64,000 nt of DNA, from contig NZ_JACEOG010000001.1 of NCBI RefSeq assembly GCF_013868155.1, positions 1,612,001 through 1,676,000 of the forward strand, read 5' to 3'. The notes under the pieces were generated by a model. That model was not told the origin of the DNA, searched no databases, and was given only the letters and a program-made list of their open reading frames with translations. Made by a program: the position numbers and the translations under genes. This DNA is from Aeromicrobium phoceense (GTDB taxonomy: Bacteria > Actinomycetota > Actinomycetes > Propionibacteriales > Nocardioidaceae). Below are positions 1-8,174 of this stretch, piece after piece (the first letter of the stretch is position 1; the number at the start of each line of letters is the position of its first letter).

Positions 1-639
1 GGGCGAGCGGACGATCTCCCTCATCGGCAGACGGTCGCCCGTGGCGGGGCCGGTGTGGACGTCGTGCCGCAGCAGGGTCAGCCACGGCAGGACCGTGAGG
101 GCGGCGAGCAGGGCCCACGCCGCCAGCCCGGGGCGCCAGCCGCCGAGCGCCTCGCTGAGGGGGACGGTGGTGATCGACGCGATCGTGGCGCCCGCCATGA
201 TCGCGGCCCCGTAGAGAGCGCTGATCAGCGGGATGCGATCGGGGAAGTGGACCTTCGCCAGGGGTGGCAGGATGACGTTGCCGACGGCGGCGCCGGCCAG
301 GGCGATCGCCGTCGTGCTGAGGAACAGCACCGTGTCGTCGAGCAGGGTCCGGGCGACGAGGCCGGCGGCGAGCAGGGCCAGCAGGGCCACGGTGGCGTGG
401 TGCAGCCCGAAGCGGCGGACGAGTCCGCCCGAGCTGAAGCCGATCACCGCGAAGCACAGCACCGGGAGGGTCGTCAGCACTCCCGCGGTGGTCGGCGTCA
501 TGGAGAGGTCCTGGCGCACCTCGGGCAGGACGACGCCGAGGCTCGCGACGACGACGCGCAGGTTGAGGGCGAGCAGGACGATGGCCGCGCCGACGAGCCA
601 GCGGCCGCCGGTGGTCGGCGTGGTGGGGGAGGAGCTCAC
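1..639 (-). CDS. MFS transporter, CynX/NimT-like (5' part, runs off left edge)
   Basis: Reading leftwards from GTG at 639, the frame stays open for 213 codons to the window edge. The protein is very hydrophobic and shows MFS features: an N-terminal helix with LNLRVVVASLGVVLPEVR, then a short loop GGLVRRFGLHH in the position of the MFS loop 2-3 motif, and at least six membrane helices in the visible part. The LNLRxxxxSxGxxLPEvr pattern is typical of the CynX/NimT cyanate or nitroimidazole-type subfamily, so the substrate is unknown. The start lies 2 nt after the stop of the CAP-domain gene, so the two are probably co-transcribed and translationally coupled. The C-terminal half is outside the window. 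Confidence 0.8.
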   Translation of the reverse strand, partial: MSSSPTTPTTGGRWLVGAAIVLLALNLRVVVASLGVVLPEVRQDLSMTPTTAGVLTTLPVLCFAVIGFSSGGLVRRFGLHHATVALLALLAAGLVARTLLDDTVLFLSTTAIALAGAAVGNVILPPLAKVHFPDRIPLISALYGAAIMAGATIASITTVPLSEALGGWRPGLAAWALLAALTVLPWLTLLRHDVHTGPATGDRLPMREIVRSP

Positions 640-641
640 GG

Positions 642-1454
642 TCAGCGCGGCGTCCCGAAGTCCTGGACCCAGTACGTCCCGTACCGGGTGTCGCCCGTCG
701 CGTAGCCGACGCCGAGCTCGGTGAACGGGCCCATGATGTTCCTGCAGTGGCCCGGGCTCGCCAGCCACGCGTCGACGACCTGCTTCGCCGAGTCCTGGCC
801 GGCGGCGATGTTCTCGCCGAGCCGGGACCAGTCGTACCCCTGCGCGTCGACGCGGTCGCTCAGGTCGGATCCGTTCGACCCGGTGTGGCTGAAGAAGTCG
901 TGGGTCGCCATGTCGACGGCGTGCCGTCGCGCGGCGGCGGACAGGCGCGACTCGAGGCGCACGGGACCGCGGGCGGCGAACGACTCCGAGCCGCACGAGC
1001 GCGCCGTCGAGCGAGCCTGGTTCACGCGCGACAGGATCTCCTTCGACCGCGCGTCGGGCGTCCACGGACCTCGGACGGTGACGGTCCTGACCCGGGTGTT
1101 GACGGCGCGCAGCCGACCCTTCGCCGCGACGCGGACGCGCAGCTTCGTCGCCGCGCCCGCCTTCGTTCCGAGGCGATGGGTGAGGACCACGCGGCCGTAC
1201 TTGGTCGTGCGGGCGCGATCGGCGCGCACCCACCGGCCGCCGACGTGCCGCTGCAGCGAGACGACCCGCCGCGCCGACGCCCTGCCCTTGACGGTGACCT
1301 TGACCGCGAGCCGCACCGTGGCGCCGGGCGCGGCGGTCTGGCTCGCCGTGCTGAATCCCGCGACCTTGGTGGGAACCGTCGCCGCGGCTCCCGCGGGGGC
1401 ACTGCCCAGGACCAGCGCGGAGGCGGTCAGGAGCAGGGCGATCGTGTGACGCAT
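642..1454 (-). CDS. Secreted CAP (SCP/PR1) domain protein
   Basis: A 270-residue protein starting at ATG 1454 with a clear Sec signal peptide (MRHTIALLLTASALVLG, cleavage near AGAAA). Residues about 30-130 form an Ig-like beta-rich segment (AAPGATVRLAVKVTVKG), and residues about 140-270 are a CAP domain with SRLSAAARRHAVDMATHDFF, SHTGSNGSDLSDRV, the GENIAAG motif and a C-terminal GTYWVQDFG. Bacterial CAP proteins are extracellular; their biochemical role is mostly unknown. The upstream reading frame continues to 1679 but contains no signal peptide at its start. A TACCGT hexamer at 1462-1467 sits 7 nt before the ATG, so the transcript is probably leaderless. Confidence 0.9.
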   Translation of the reverse strand: MRHTIALLLTASALVLGSAPAGAAATVPTKVAGFSTASQTAAPGATVRLAVKVTVKGRASARRVVSLQRHVGGRWVRADRARTTKYGRVVLTHRLGTKAGAATKLRVRVAAKGRLRAVNTRVRTVTVRGPWTPDARSKEILSRVNQARSTARSCGSESFAARGPVRLESRLSAAARRHAVDMATHDFFSHTGSNGSDLSDRVDAQGYDWSRLGENIAAGQDSAKQVVDAWLASPGHCRNIMGPFTELGVGYATGDTRYGTYWVQDFGTPR

Positions 1455-1518
1455 GGGACCAACGGTAGCGGCGCGGACGGGACCCCGGCCCCGGAACGGG
1501 CCGCCGTACGCTGGTGGG

Positions 1519-2295
1519 GTGAGCAACGACGGCAGCAGGACCCTGGAAGGCACCCCGAACCCGGAGGCCCCGAACCCGCAGCTGCCGATCGTGCAGAAGC
1601 TGCGCCTGAGGTACGCCAAGCGGGGCCGGATGCGGTTCACCAGCCACCGCGACTTCGCCCGCGCCTTCGAACGGGCCATCCGCCGCGCCGGCCTGCCGAT
1701 CGGGCACTCCTCGGGCTACACGCCGCACCCGAAGATCTCCTACGCGGGCGCCTCCCCGACCGGCGCGGCGAGCGAGGCCGAGTTCGCCGAGATCGGGCTG
1801 ACCCGGGCCATGGCCCCGGCCGAGGTCCGCGACGCCCTCGACGCGGCGCTGCCGGACGGTCTCGACGTCGTCGACGTGGTCGTGTCGCCCGGCGGGGCGC
1901 TGGCCGACCTGCTCGAGGCCAGCCGCTGGTCCATCGAGCTGCCCGAGGTCTTCCCGGAGGCCGCCCGGGCCGCCGTCGAGGCCTTCCTGGCCCGCGACGA
2001 GGTGCTCGTCGAGCGCATGATGAAGCGTGGTCTGCGCACGTTCGACTGCCGCGCCGCCGTCGTCCGTCTGGACGTCGATGACCGGACCGGCGCGCAGGGG
2101 TGTGCGATACTGGACGTGGTCGTACGCCATGACACCCCGTCGGTACGACCGGACGACGTGATCACCGGACTGCGCACCCTGTGCGGCCTGCCGATCGAGA
2201 AGGCGCCGCTGGCGACCCGCTCGAGCCAAGGGCCGCTGGATGTTCGGACCGGTACGGTCGGCGATCCGCTCGCCACCGGCCGCGACGCACCGTGA
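1519..2295 (+). CDS. TIGR03936 / DUF2344 family protein
   Basis: A 258-residue protein with the hallmark N-terminal segment KLRLRYAKRGRMRFTSHRD followed by FERAIRRAGLPIGHSSGYTPHPK, which identifies the DUF2344 (radical SAM-associated) family. In many actinobacteria this family is encoded next to, or fused to, a radical SAM protein (TIGR03960) directly before rne; here the preceding genes are unrelated and divergent, so the partner must lie elsewhere or be absent. The GTG start at 1519 is favoured because a TACGCT hexamer at 1507-1512 ends 6 nt before it (leaderless), divergent from the CAP-gene promoter. Function is thought to be tRNA or RNA related, but this is not established. Confidence 0.85.
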   Translation: MSNDGSRTLEGTPNPEAPNPQLPIVQKLRLRYAKRGRMRFTSHRDFARAFERAIRRAGLPIGHSSGYTPHPKISYAGASPTGAASEAEFAEIGLTRAMAPAEVRDALDAALPDGLDVVDVVVSPGGALADLLEASRWSIELPEVFPEAARAAVEAFLARDEVLVERMMKRGLRTFDCRAAVVRLDVDDRTGAQGCAILDVVVRHDTPSVRPDDVITGLRTLCGLPIEKAPLATRSSQGPLDVRTGTVGDPLATGRDAP

Positions 2296-2429
2296 GGTGT
2301 CGACCGCGGCAGGTCGGGTGGAAAGTCGAGTGACAGGCCTAAGCGCCGTCCTGAGACAGACTTGAGGTCCCACGGGACCATTGACCAGCCCGGTGGGTGG
2401 CTGCGCCGCTGCCGGGCGAAGGAGAGCAC

Positions 2430-4697
2430 ATGCTCGATCCGAACGACGCGGCCGACACGCCCGAGACTCCCACCGACGACGCCTCCGAGGCGCCGCTGGT
2501 CACCACCACCCGCACGCGCCGCCGCGCCGCGGGTCGTCCCGCCGGCCCGCCGGCGGCGGTGTTCGCCCCGCCCGTGGAGGAGGCCCCCGAGCCCGATCCG
2601 GTGACCGACGAGGACGAGGACGCCGACGACGAGCAGGACGAGGCCCCCGAGGTCGCGCCCAAGGTCTCCACGCTGCCCCCGGTAGGTGCGATGTTCCAGG
2701 CGCCGCCGGCCGAGCTGGCGCCCCCGCGCGAGCGCAAGCGGGTCGAGCCGCAGGACGACGCCGACGGCGACCAGGACGACGACGAGGACGGCTCCGGCGA
2801 CGACGACGGGGGCGAGGGCGGACGCCGCCGGCGCCGCCGCGGAGGACGCCGCCGCCGCAAGAGCGACCAGGACAACGGCGACGACGAGGGCGAGTCCGGC
2901 TCCGACGAGTCCGACTCCGAGTCCGGCGACGACGACCAGTCGGGCTCCGGCTCCACCACCACCCGTCGCCGCCGCCGCCGTGCGCGCGCCGGCGAGGGCG
3001 CCGAGGGTTCCCCCGACGACCCCGAGAACACCGTCGTCAAGGTCCGTGAGGGCCGCACCGCCGAGGACGAGATCACCGGCGTCACCGGCTCCACCCGCCT
3101 CGAGGCCAAGAAGCAGCGCCGCCGCGAGGGCCGCGAGGCCGGCCGCCGCCGGGCGCCCATCGTCAGCGAGGCCGAGTTCCTGGCCCGTCGCGAGGCGGTC
3201 GACCGCGAGATGGTCGTGCGCCAGCGCGACGACTACACGCAGATCGCGGTGCTCGAGGACGGCGTCCTCGTGGAGCACTACGTCGCCCGCGAGTCCCAGA
3301 CGTCGCTGATCGGCAACGTGTACCTGGGCAAGGTGCAGAACGTGCTGCCCAGCATGGAGGCGGCGTTCGTCGACATCGGCGCGGGCCGCAACGCGGTCAT
3401 CTACGCCGGCGAGGTCGACTGGTCGAACATCCAGAACGGCAAGCAGCGCAAGATCGAGGATGCGCTCCAGCCGGGCCAGACCGTGCTCGTGCAGGTCTCC
3501 AAGGACCCGATCGGCCAGAAGGGCGCCCGGCTGACCAGCCAGGTCAGCCTGCCCGGCCGCTTCCTGGTCTACGTCCCGGGCGGCGGCAGCAACGGCATCA
3601 GCCGCAAGCTCCCCGAGAACGAGCGTGCGCGCCTCAAGGGCCTGCTCAAGGAGGCCCTGCCCGAGAGCGCCGGCGTCATCGTGCGCACCGCCGCCGAGGG
3701 CGCCACCGAGGACCAGCTGCAGCGCGACATCGCCGCGCTGACCGCACGCTGGGAGGACATCGAGAGCAAGGTGGCCGCCGGAAAGGCGCCCCAGCTGCTG
3801 TACTCCGAGCCCGACCTGATGATCAAGGTCATCCGCGACCTGTTCAACGAGGACTTCGCGTCGCTGACCATCCAGGGCGACGAGGCCTGGGACATGGTCG
3901 CCGGGTACATCGCCCACGTCGCGCCCGATCTGGAGGAGCGCGTCAAGCGCTGGGACCCTTCGACAGGCTCAGGAGGGACAGGCGACGACGACATCTTCGC
4001 CGCCCGCCGCCTCGACGAGCAGATCCACAAGGCGCTGGACCGCAAGGTCCACCTGCCCTCGGGCGGTTCGCTCGTCATCGACCGCACCGAGGCGATGGTC
4101 GTGGTCGACGTCAACACGGGCCGCTTCACCGGCTCGGGCGGCAACCTCGAGGAGACCGTCACCAAGAACAACCTCGAGGCGGCCGAGGAGATCGTGCGCC
4201 AGCTGCGCCTGCGCGACCTCGGCGGCATCATCGTCATCGACTTCATCGACATGGTGCTCGAGAGCAACCGCGACCTCGTGATGCGTCGCCTGGTCGAGTG
4301 CCTGGGCCGCGACCGTACGCGCCACCAGGTCGCTGAGGTCACCTCGCTGGGCCTGGTCCAGATGACGCGCAAGCGCATCGGCACCGGCCTGCTGGAGTCC
4401 TTCAGCCACGACTGCGAGGAGTGCCAGGGTCGCGGCGTCGTCATCCAGGACGCCCCCGTCGAGCCGAAGAAGGACGACGGCCAGCGTCGCGGACGTCGCG
4501 GCGGGCGCTCGGGCCGCGGCGGCAACAGCGGTGGCGGCAACGGCAACGGTGGCGGACGCCAGCAGCGTCAGGGCAAGGACGAGGAGTCCAGCTCCGAGCA
4601 GCCGCAGGCCGAGAAGGCGCCGGAACCGCAGCCCGTGGCCGAGGCGCCGCAGGCCCAGGAGGCACCCGTTTTGACCGACGACGGGGCACCCGAGTAG
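2430..4697 (+). CDS. rne: Ribonuclease E/G
   Basis: A 755-residue Rne/Rng endoribonuclease that processes and degrades RNA. Residues 1-250 are a low-complexity region with alternating acidic tracts and arginine-rich blocks, as in actinobacterial RNase E where such regions bind RNA or partners. An S1 domain covers about 270-340 ([25 protein letters not shown]). The catalytic region holds DVNTGRF near 560 and DFIDM near 606, and the zinc-link CEEC is near 661; a glycine/arginine-rich tail follows. The start at ATG 2430 has a good ribosome binding site GAAGGAG at 2418. At 3954-3985 there is an extra [10 protein letters not shown] segment that looks like a repeat insertion (see findings). rplU follows after 94 bp. 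Confidence 0.95.
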   Translation: MLDPNDAADTPETPTDDASEAPLVTTTRTRRRAAGRPAGPPAAVFAPPVEEAPEPDPVTDEDEDADDEQDEAPEVAPKVSTLPPVGAMFQAPPAELAPPRERKRVEPQDDADGDQDDDEDGSGDDDGGEGGRRRRRRGGRRRRKSDQDNGDDEGESGSDESDSESGDDDQSGSGSTTTRRRRRRARAGEGAEGSPDDPENTVVKVREGRTAEDEITGVTGSTRLEAKKQRRREGREAGRRRAPIVSEAEFLARREAVDREMVVRQRDDYTQIAVLEDGVLVEHYVARESQTSLIGNVYLGKVQNVLPSMEAAFVDIGAGRNAVIYAGEVDWSNIQNGKQRKIEDALQPGQTVLVQVSKDPIGQKGARLTSQVSLPGRFLVYVPGGGSNGISRKLPENERARLKGLLKEALPESAGVIVRTAAEGATEDQLQRDIAALTARWEDIESKVAAGKAPQLLYSEPDLMIKVIRDLFNEDFASLTIQGDEAWDMVAGYIAHVAPDLEERVKRWDPSTGSGGTGDDDIFAARRLDEQIHKALDRKVHLPSGGSLVIDRTEAMVVVDVNTGRFTGSGGNLEETVTKNNLEAAEEIVRQLRLRDLGGIIVIDFIDMVLESNRDLVMRRLVECLGRDRTRHQVAEVTSLGLVQMTRKRIGTGLLESFSHDCEECQGRGVVIQDAPVEPKKDDGQRRGRRGGRSGRGGNSGGGNGNGGGRQQRQGKDEESSSEQPQAEKAPEPQPVAEAPQAQEAPVLTDDGAPE
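3955..3978 (+). repeat. Palindromic repeat-like element inside rne
   Basis: The stretch beginning CCCTTCGACAGGCTCAGG resembles the dispersed CCCTTCGACAAGCTCAGGG-type palindromic elements seen between genes in many bacteria. Here it lies inside the coding sequence, in frame, and encodes DPSTGSGG between VKRW and [13 protein letters not shown], two segments that are normally close together in RNase E. The assignment as a mobile repeat is from memory of the motif. Confidence 0.5.
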
Positions 4698-4791
4698 AAT
4701 CGACAGTCGGTGCGCTCGGCGCGCCGCTCAGACTTTTTTTGCAGGACCCAGTTCAAGACCCAGTCTTTTTCAGTACAGAGTGAGGAATCCC

Positions 4792-5100
4792 GTGGTGTAC
4801 GCAATCGTGCGCAATGGCGGCGGCCAGGCCAAGGTCGCGGTCGGCGACGTCATCTCGATCGACCAGGTCCAGGCGACCGAGGGCGACACCGTCCAGCTCG
4901 CCGCGGTCATGGTGGTCGACGGTGACCAGGTGACGGCCGGTGCCGACGCCTCCAAGGTCAAGGTCGACGCCGAGGTCATCGGTGGGCTCAAGGGCCCCAA
5001 GATCATCATCCAGAAGTACAAGAACAAGACCGGTTACAAGAAGCGCCAGGGTCACCGCCAGAAGTACACCCAGGTCAAGATCACCGGAATCTCCAAGTAA
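4792..5100 (+). CDS. rplU: 50S ribosomal protein L21
   Basis: A 102-residue protein with the L21 signature from its first residues ([18 protein letters not shown]) to the basic C-terminal [25 protein letters not shown]21 binds 23S rRNA domain V/VI in the large subunit and depends on L20. GTG 4792 is preferred over the upstream GTG 4780 because GAGG at 4782-4786 is spaced as a ribosome binding site and family members begin at this point. The 94-bp gap after rne contains a T7 tract (4734-4740) after a GC-rich self-complementary core, which could be an attenuator or weak terminator. rpmA follows at 12 bp. Confidence 0.95.
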   Translation: MVYAIVRNGGGQAKVAVGDVISIDQVQATEGDTVQLAAVMVVDGDQVTAGADASKVKVDAEVIGGLKGPKIIIQKYKNKTGYKKRQGHRQKYTQVKITGISK

Positions 5101-5112
5101 GGGACTGACGAC

Positions 5113-5367
5113 ATGGCACACAAGAAGGGCGCAGCCTCCACCAAGAACGGTCGCGACTCCAACGCCCAACGCCTCGGCGTCAAGCGTTTCGGCGGCCAGC
5201 TCGTCAACGCGGGCGAGATCATCGTCCGTCAGCGTGGCACCCACTTCCACCCCGGCTCCAACGTGGGCCGTGGCGGCGACGACACGCTCTTCGCCCTCGC
5301 CCCCGGCGCGGTCGAGTTCGGCACGAAGCGCGGCCGTCGCGTCGTGAACATCGTTCCGGGGCAGTGA
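5113..5367 (+). CDS. rpmA: 50S ribosomal protein L27
   Basis: An 84-residue L27 with the standard sequence [27 protein letters not shown] and [17 protein letters not shown]. The N-terminal tail starts directly with AHKKG, so there is no cleaved leader of the Firmicutes type. L27 reaches into the peptidyl transferase centre. It is co-transcribed with rplU and is followed by a strong intrinsic terminator. Confidence 0.96.
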   Translation: MAHKKGAASTKNGRDSNAQRLGVKRFGGQLVNAGEIIVRQRGTHFHPGSNVGRGGDDTLFALAPGAVEFGTKRGRRVVNIVPGQ

Positions 5368-5387
5368 CGCGCAGATCTTCCTGAGGA

Positions 5388-5425
5388 GGGCGGTCCGCTG
5401 ATGCGGGCTGCCCTTTCTCTTTTTT
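5388..5425 (+). terminator. Intrinsic terminator after rpmA
   Basis: An 11-bp stem GGGCGGTCCGC (5388-5398) with loop TGAT pairs with GCGGGCTGCCC (5403-5413), using two G-T wobbles, and is followed directly by TTTCTCTTTTTT (5414-5425). U-tract terminators this clear are uncommon in such high-GC sequence. It separates rplU-rpmA from obgE, though some readthrough is likely since the next start is only 25 bp on. Confidence 0.85.
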
Positions 5426-5449
5426 CCCACCCACCGTCCAGGAGAACCC

Positions 5450-7030
5450 ATGGCGATCCCCTCGTTCGTTGACCAGGTGACCCTGCACGTGTCCGGAGGC
5501 AACGGCGGCAACGGCGTCGCCTCGGTCCACCGGGAGAAGTTCAAGCCGCTCGGCGGTCCCGACGGCGGCAACGGCGGACACGGCGGCGACGTCATCCTCG
5601 TCGTGACGCCCGACGTCACCACGCTGATCGACTACCACCACGAGCCCCACCGCAAGGCCACCAGCGGCGCGCCCGGCGCGGGCTCGAACCGCAACGGCGC
5701 CAACGGCGAGGACCTCGTCCTCAGGGTTCCCGACGGCACCGTCGTGCGCGACGCGAACGGCGAGGTCCTGGCCGACCTGGTCGGCACCGGCACCGAGCTC
5801 GTCATCGCGGCCGGCGGCCGCGGCGGGCTCGGCAACGCCGCGCTGGCTTCCAGCAAGCGCAAGGCCCCCGGCTTCGCGCTCAAGGGCGAGCCGGGCGAGG
5901 AGCGCACGGTCACCCTCGAGCTCAAGGTCGTGGCCGACATCGGCCTGATCGGGTTCCCCTCGGCCGGCAAGTCCAGCCTGATCGCGTCGCTCTCGCGGGC
6001 CCGTCCCAAGATCGCCGACTACCCGTTCACCACGCTGGTGCCCAACCTGGGCGTCGTGCGTGCGGGGGAGACCACGTTCACCGTGGCCGACGTTCCTGGC
6101 CTCATCGAGGGCGCCAGCGAGGGACGCGGCCTCGGTCACGACTTCCTGCGCCACGTCGAGCGCTGTGCCGCCCTCGTGCACGTGATCGACTGCGCCACGG
6201 TCGAGCCCGGTCGCGACCCGCTCACCGACCTCGACATCATCGAGGCCGAACTCGCCCGCTACGGCCAGTACGCGGGCGTCGACTTCTCCGACCGGCCCCG
6301 CCTCGTGGCGCTGAACAAGACCGACGTCCCCGACGCCGCCCAAATCGCCGAGTTCGTCATCGGCGAGCTGCGCGAGCGCGGCCTGCGGGTGTTCGAGGTC
6401 TCGGCCGCGAGCCACGCCGGCCTGCGCGAGCTGTCGTTCGCGATGGCCGAGATCGTCGCCGCGCGTCGCGCCGCCGAGCCCCACCGCGAGGCCACCCGCA
6501 TCGTGCTGCGCCCGCCGGCGCCCTCGGGCGTGGGCCGCGAGTTCGAGGTCCGCAAGATCGACGGCCGCTGGCACGTCATCGGCGAGAAGCCCGCTCGCTG
6601 GGTGCGCCAGACCGACTTCAGCAACGACGAGGCCGTCGGCTTCCTCGCCGACCGGCTCAACCGGCTCGGCGTGGAGGACCACCTGCTGTCCCTCGGCGCG
6701 ACCGCCGGCGACGACATCGTCATCGGTGCCGCCAACGAGCTCGAGCTGGGTCGCGACGAGGTCGTCTTCGACTTCGATCCCACGATCACCGCGGGCGCCG
6801 AGGTGCTCGGTCGCCGCGGCGAGGACCTGCGCCTCGACCAGAGCAACCGCCGCACGAACCAGGAGCGTCGTGAGCTGCTGGCCGCGCGCCGTGCCTGGGA
6901 GCTGGAGGCCGTCGCGCTGCGCGCCGAGGGCCGCGAGCCCGAGCCGTTCGACCCCAGCACGATCATCCCGGACTGGACGATCGGTGAGGAGTACCCCGGC
7001 GACGACGAGCTCGACGAGGACGAGCAGTGA
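5450..7030 (+). CDS. obgE: GTPase Obg/CgtA
   Basis: A 526-residue Obg GTPase, involved in 50S subunit assembly and stress control. The glycine-rich Obg domain spans residues 1-158 ([27 protein letters not shown]). The G domain has P-loop GFPSAGKSS near 165, switch DVPGLIEGA, and NKTD near 288. An OCT domain follows at about 350-430 ([26 protein letters not shown]). The C-terminal tail of about 70 residues is rich in arginine and acidic residues, usual for actinobacterial Obg. A ribosome binding site AGGAGA precedes ATG 5450. The stop overlaps the proB start by 4 nt. Confidence 0.96.
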   Translation: MAIPSFVDQVTLHVSGGNGGNGVASVHREKFKPLGGPDGGNGGHGGDVILVVTPDVTTLIDYHHEPHRKATSGAPGAGSNRNGANGEDLVLRVPDGTVVRDANGEVLADLVGTGTELVIAAGGRGGLGNAALASSKRKAPGFALKGEPGEERTVTLELKVVADIGLIGFPSAGKSSLIASLSRARPKIADYPFTTLVPNLGVVRAGETTFTVADVPGLIEGASEGRGLGHDFLRHVERCAALVHVIDCATVEPGRDPLTDLDIIEAELARYGQYAGVDFSDRPRLVALNKTDVPDAAQIAEFVIGELRERGLRVFEVSAASHAGLRELSFAMAEIVAARRAAEPHREATRIVLRPPAPSGVGREFEVRKIDGRWHVIGEKPARWVRQTDFSNDEAVGFLADRLNRLGVEDHLLSLGATAGDDIVIGAANELELGRDEVVFDFDPTITAGAEVLGRRGEDLRLDQSNRRTNQERRELLAARRAWELEAVALRAEGREPEPFDPSTIIPDWTIGEEYPGDDELDEDEQ

Positions 7031-8112
7031 GGGTCGTCGTCAAGGTCGGCTCGTCATCGCTGACCACCCCCGACGGTCATCTCGACCCCGACCGGATCGG
7101 CACGGTGGTCGATGCCGTCGTCACGGTGAGGGCGCGCGGTGACGAGGTCGTCCTCGTGTCCTCGGGTGCCATCGCCGCGGGACTCGGCCCGCTGAACCTG
7201 CCGCGACGCCCTCGCGACCTGCCCACGCAGCAGGCCGCGGCCGCCGTGGGCCAGCGCGCGCTCATCGCGCACTACTCGGAGTCGTTCGCGGCGGCCGGGC
7301 TCGTGGTGGGCCAGGTCCTGCTCACGGTCGACGACGTCAGCCGGCGCAGCCACTACCGCAACGCCCACCAGACCTTCGCGAAGCTCCTCGAGCTCGGAGT
7401 GGTGCCGGTGGTCAACGAGAACGACACCGTGGCCACGTCCGAGATCCGCTTCGGCGACAACGACCGGCTCGCCGCGCTCGTGGCGCACCTGGTGCACGCC
7501 GACGAGCTCCTGCTGCTGTCCGACGTCGACGGCCTCTACACCGGACACCCCGACCTGCCCGACTCCCGGCCCATCCGCGAGGTGCGCTCGGAGGCCGACC
7601 TCGCCGGCATCGACGTGGCCCGGGTCGGCTCGGCCGTCGGCACGGGCGGCATGGTGACCAAGCTCGAGGCTGCACGGATCGCCACGGCGGCCGGCATCCC
7701 GGTGCGGCTCACGTCGGCCGCACGTGCGGTGGAGGCCGTGGAGGGCGAGTCCGTCGGCACCCTGTTCACGCCCACCGGCAAGCGCCGCGCGGCGCGGCTC
7801 ATGTGGCTCGCGCACGCCAGCGAGACCCGCGGGCGCCTCGTGCTCGACGCGGGCGCGCGACGCGCCCTGGTCGAGCGGGGTGCCTCCCTGCTGGCCGCCG
7901 GCATCGTGGCCGTCGAGGGCGACTTCGCGGCGGGCGACCCGGTCGACGTGGTCGACCCCGAGCACGTCGTGATCGCCCGCGGGCTGGTGAACTTCGACAG
8001 CGACGAGCTGCCCGAGATGTTGGGGCGCTCCACCGCCGACCTGGCGGCCGAGCTGGGTCCCGAGCGGGAGCGCGAGGTCATCCACCGCGACGACCTCATC
8101 CTCATGTCCTGA
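7027..8112 (+). CDS. proB: Glutamate 5-kinase
   Basis: A 361-residue gamma-glutamyl kinase catalysing the first step of proline synthesis, ATP + L-glutamate to gamma-glutamyl phosphate. The N-terminal amino acid kinase domain (about 1-255) shows [41 protein letters not shown] and [12 protein letters not shown]. The C-terminal PUA domain (about 270-355) is complete ([25 protein letters not shown]). It starts with GTG 7027 in a 4-nt overlap with obgE. The partner enzyme gene proA is 5.9 kb downstream rather than adjacent. Confidence 0.95.
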   Translation: MRVVVKVGSSSLTTPDGHLDPDRIGTVVDAVVTVRARGDEVVLVSSGAIAAGLGPLNLPRRPRDLPTQQAAAAVGQRALIAHYSESFAAAGLVVGQVLLTVDDVSRRSHYRNAHQTFAKLLELGVVPVVNENDTVATSEIRFGDNDRLAALVAHLVHADELLLLSDVDGLYTGHPDLPDSRPIREVRSEADLAGIDVARVGSAVGTGGMVTKLEAARIATAAGIPVRLTSAARAVEAVEGESVGTLFTPTGKRRAARLMWLAHASETRGRLVLDAGARRALVERGASLLAAGIVAVEGDFAAGDPVDVVDPEHVVIARGLVNFDSDELPEMLGRSTADLAAELGPEREREVIHRDDLILMS

Positions 8113-8174
8113 ATCAGGACCCCTTGCCACGGACTCACCACCAGTGACACGGTCGAGTCACGGGAGGTGGACCG

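Noticed and set aside
1740-3917. 725-codon minus-strand frame opposite rne and the DUF2344 gene
   Set aside because: Antisense shadow of coding sequence; low-complexity residues and no recognisable domain.
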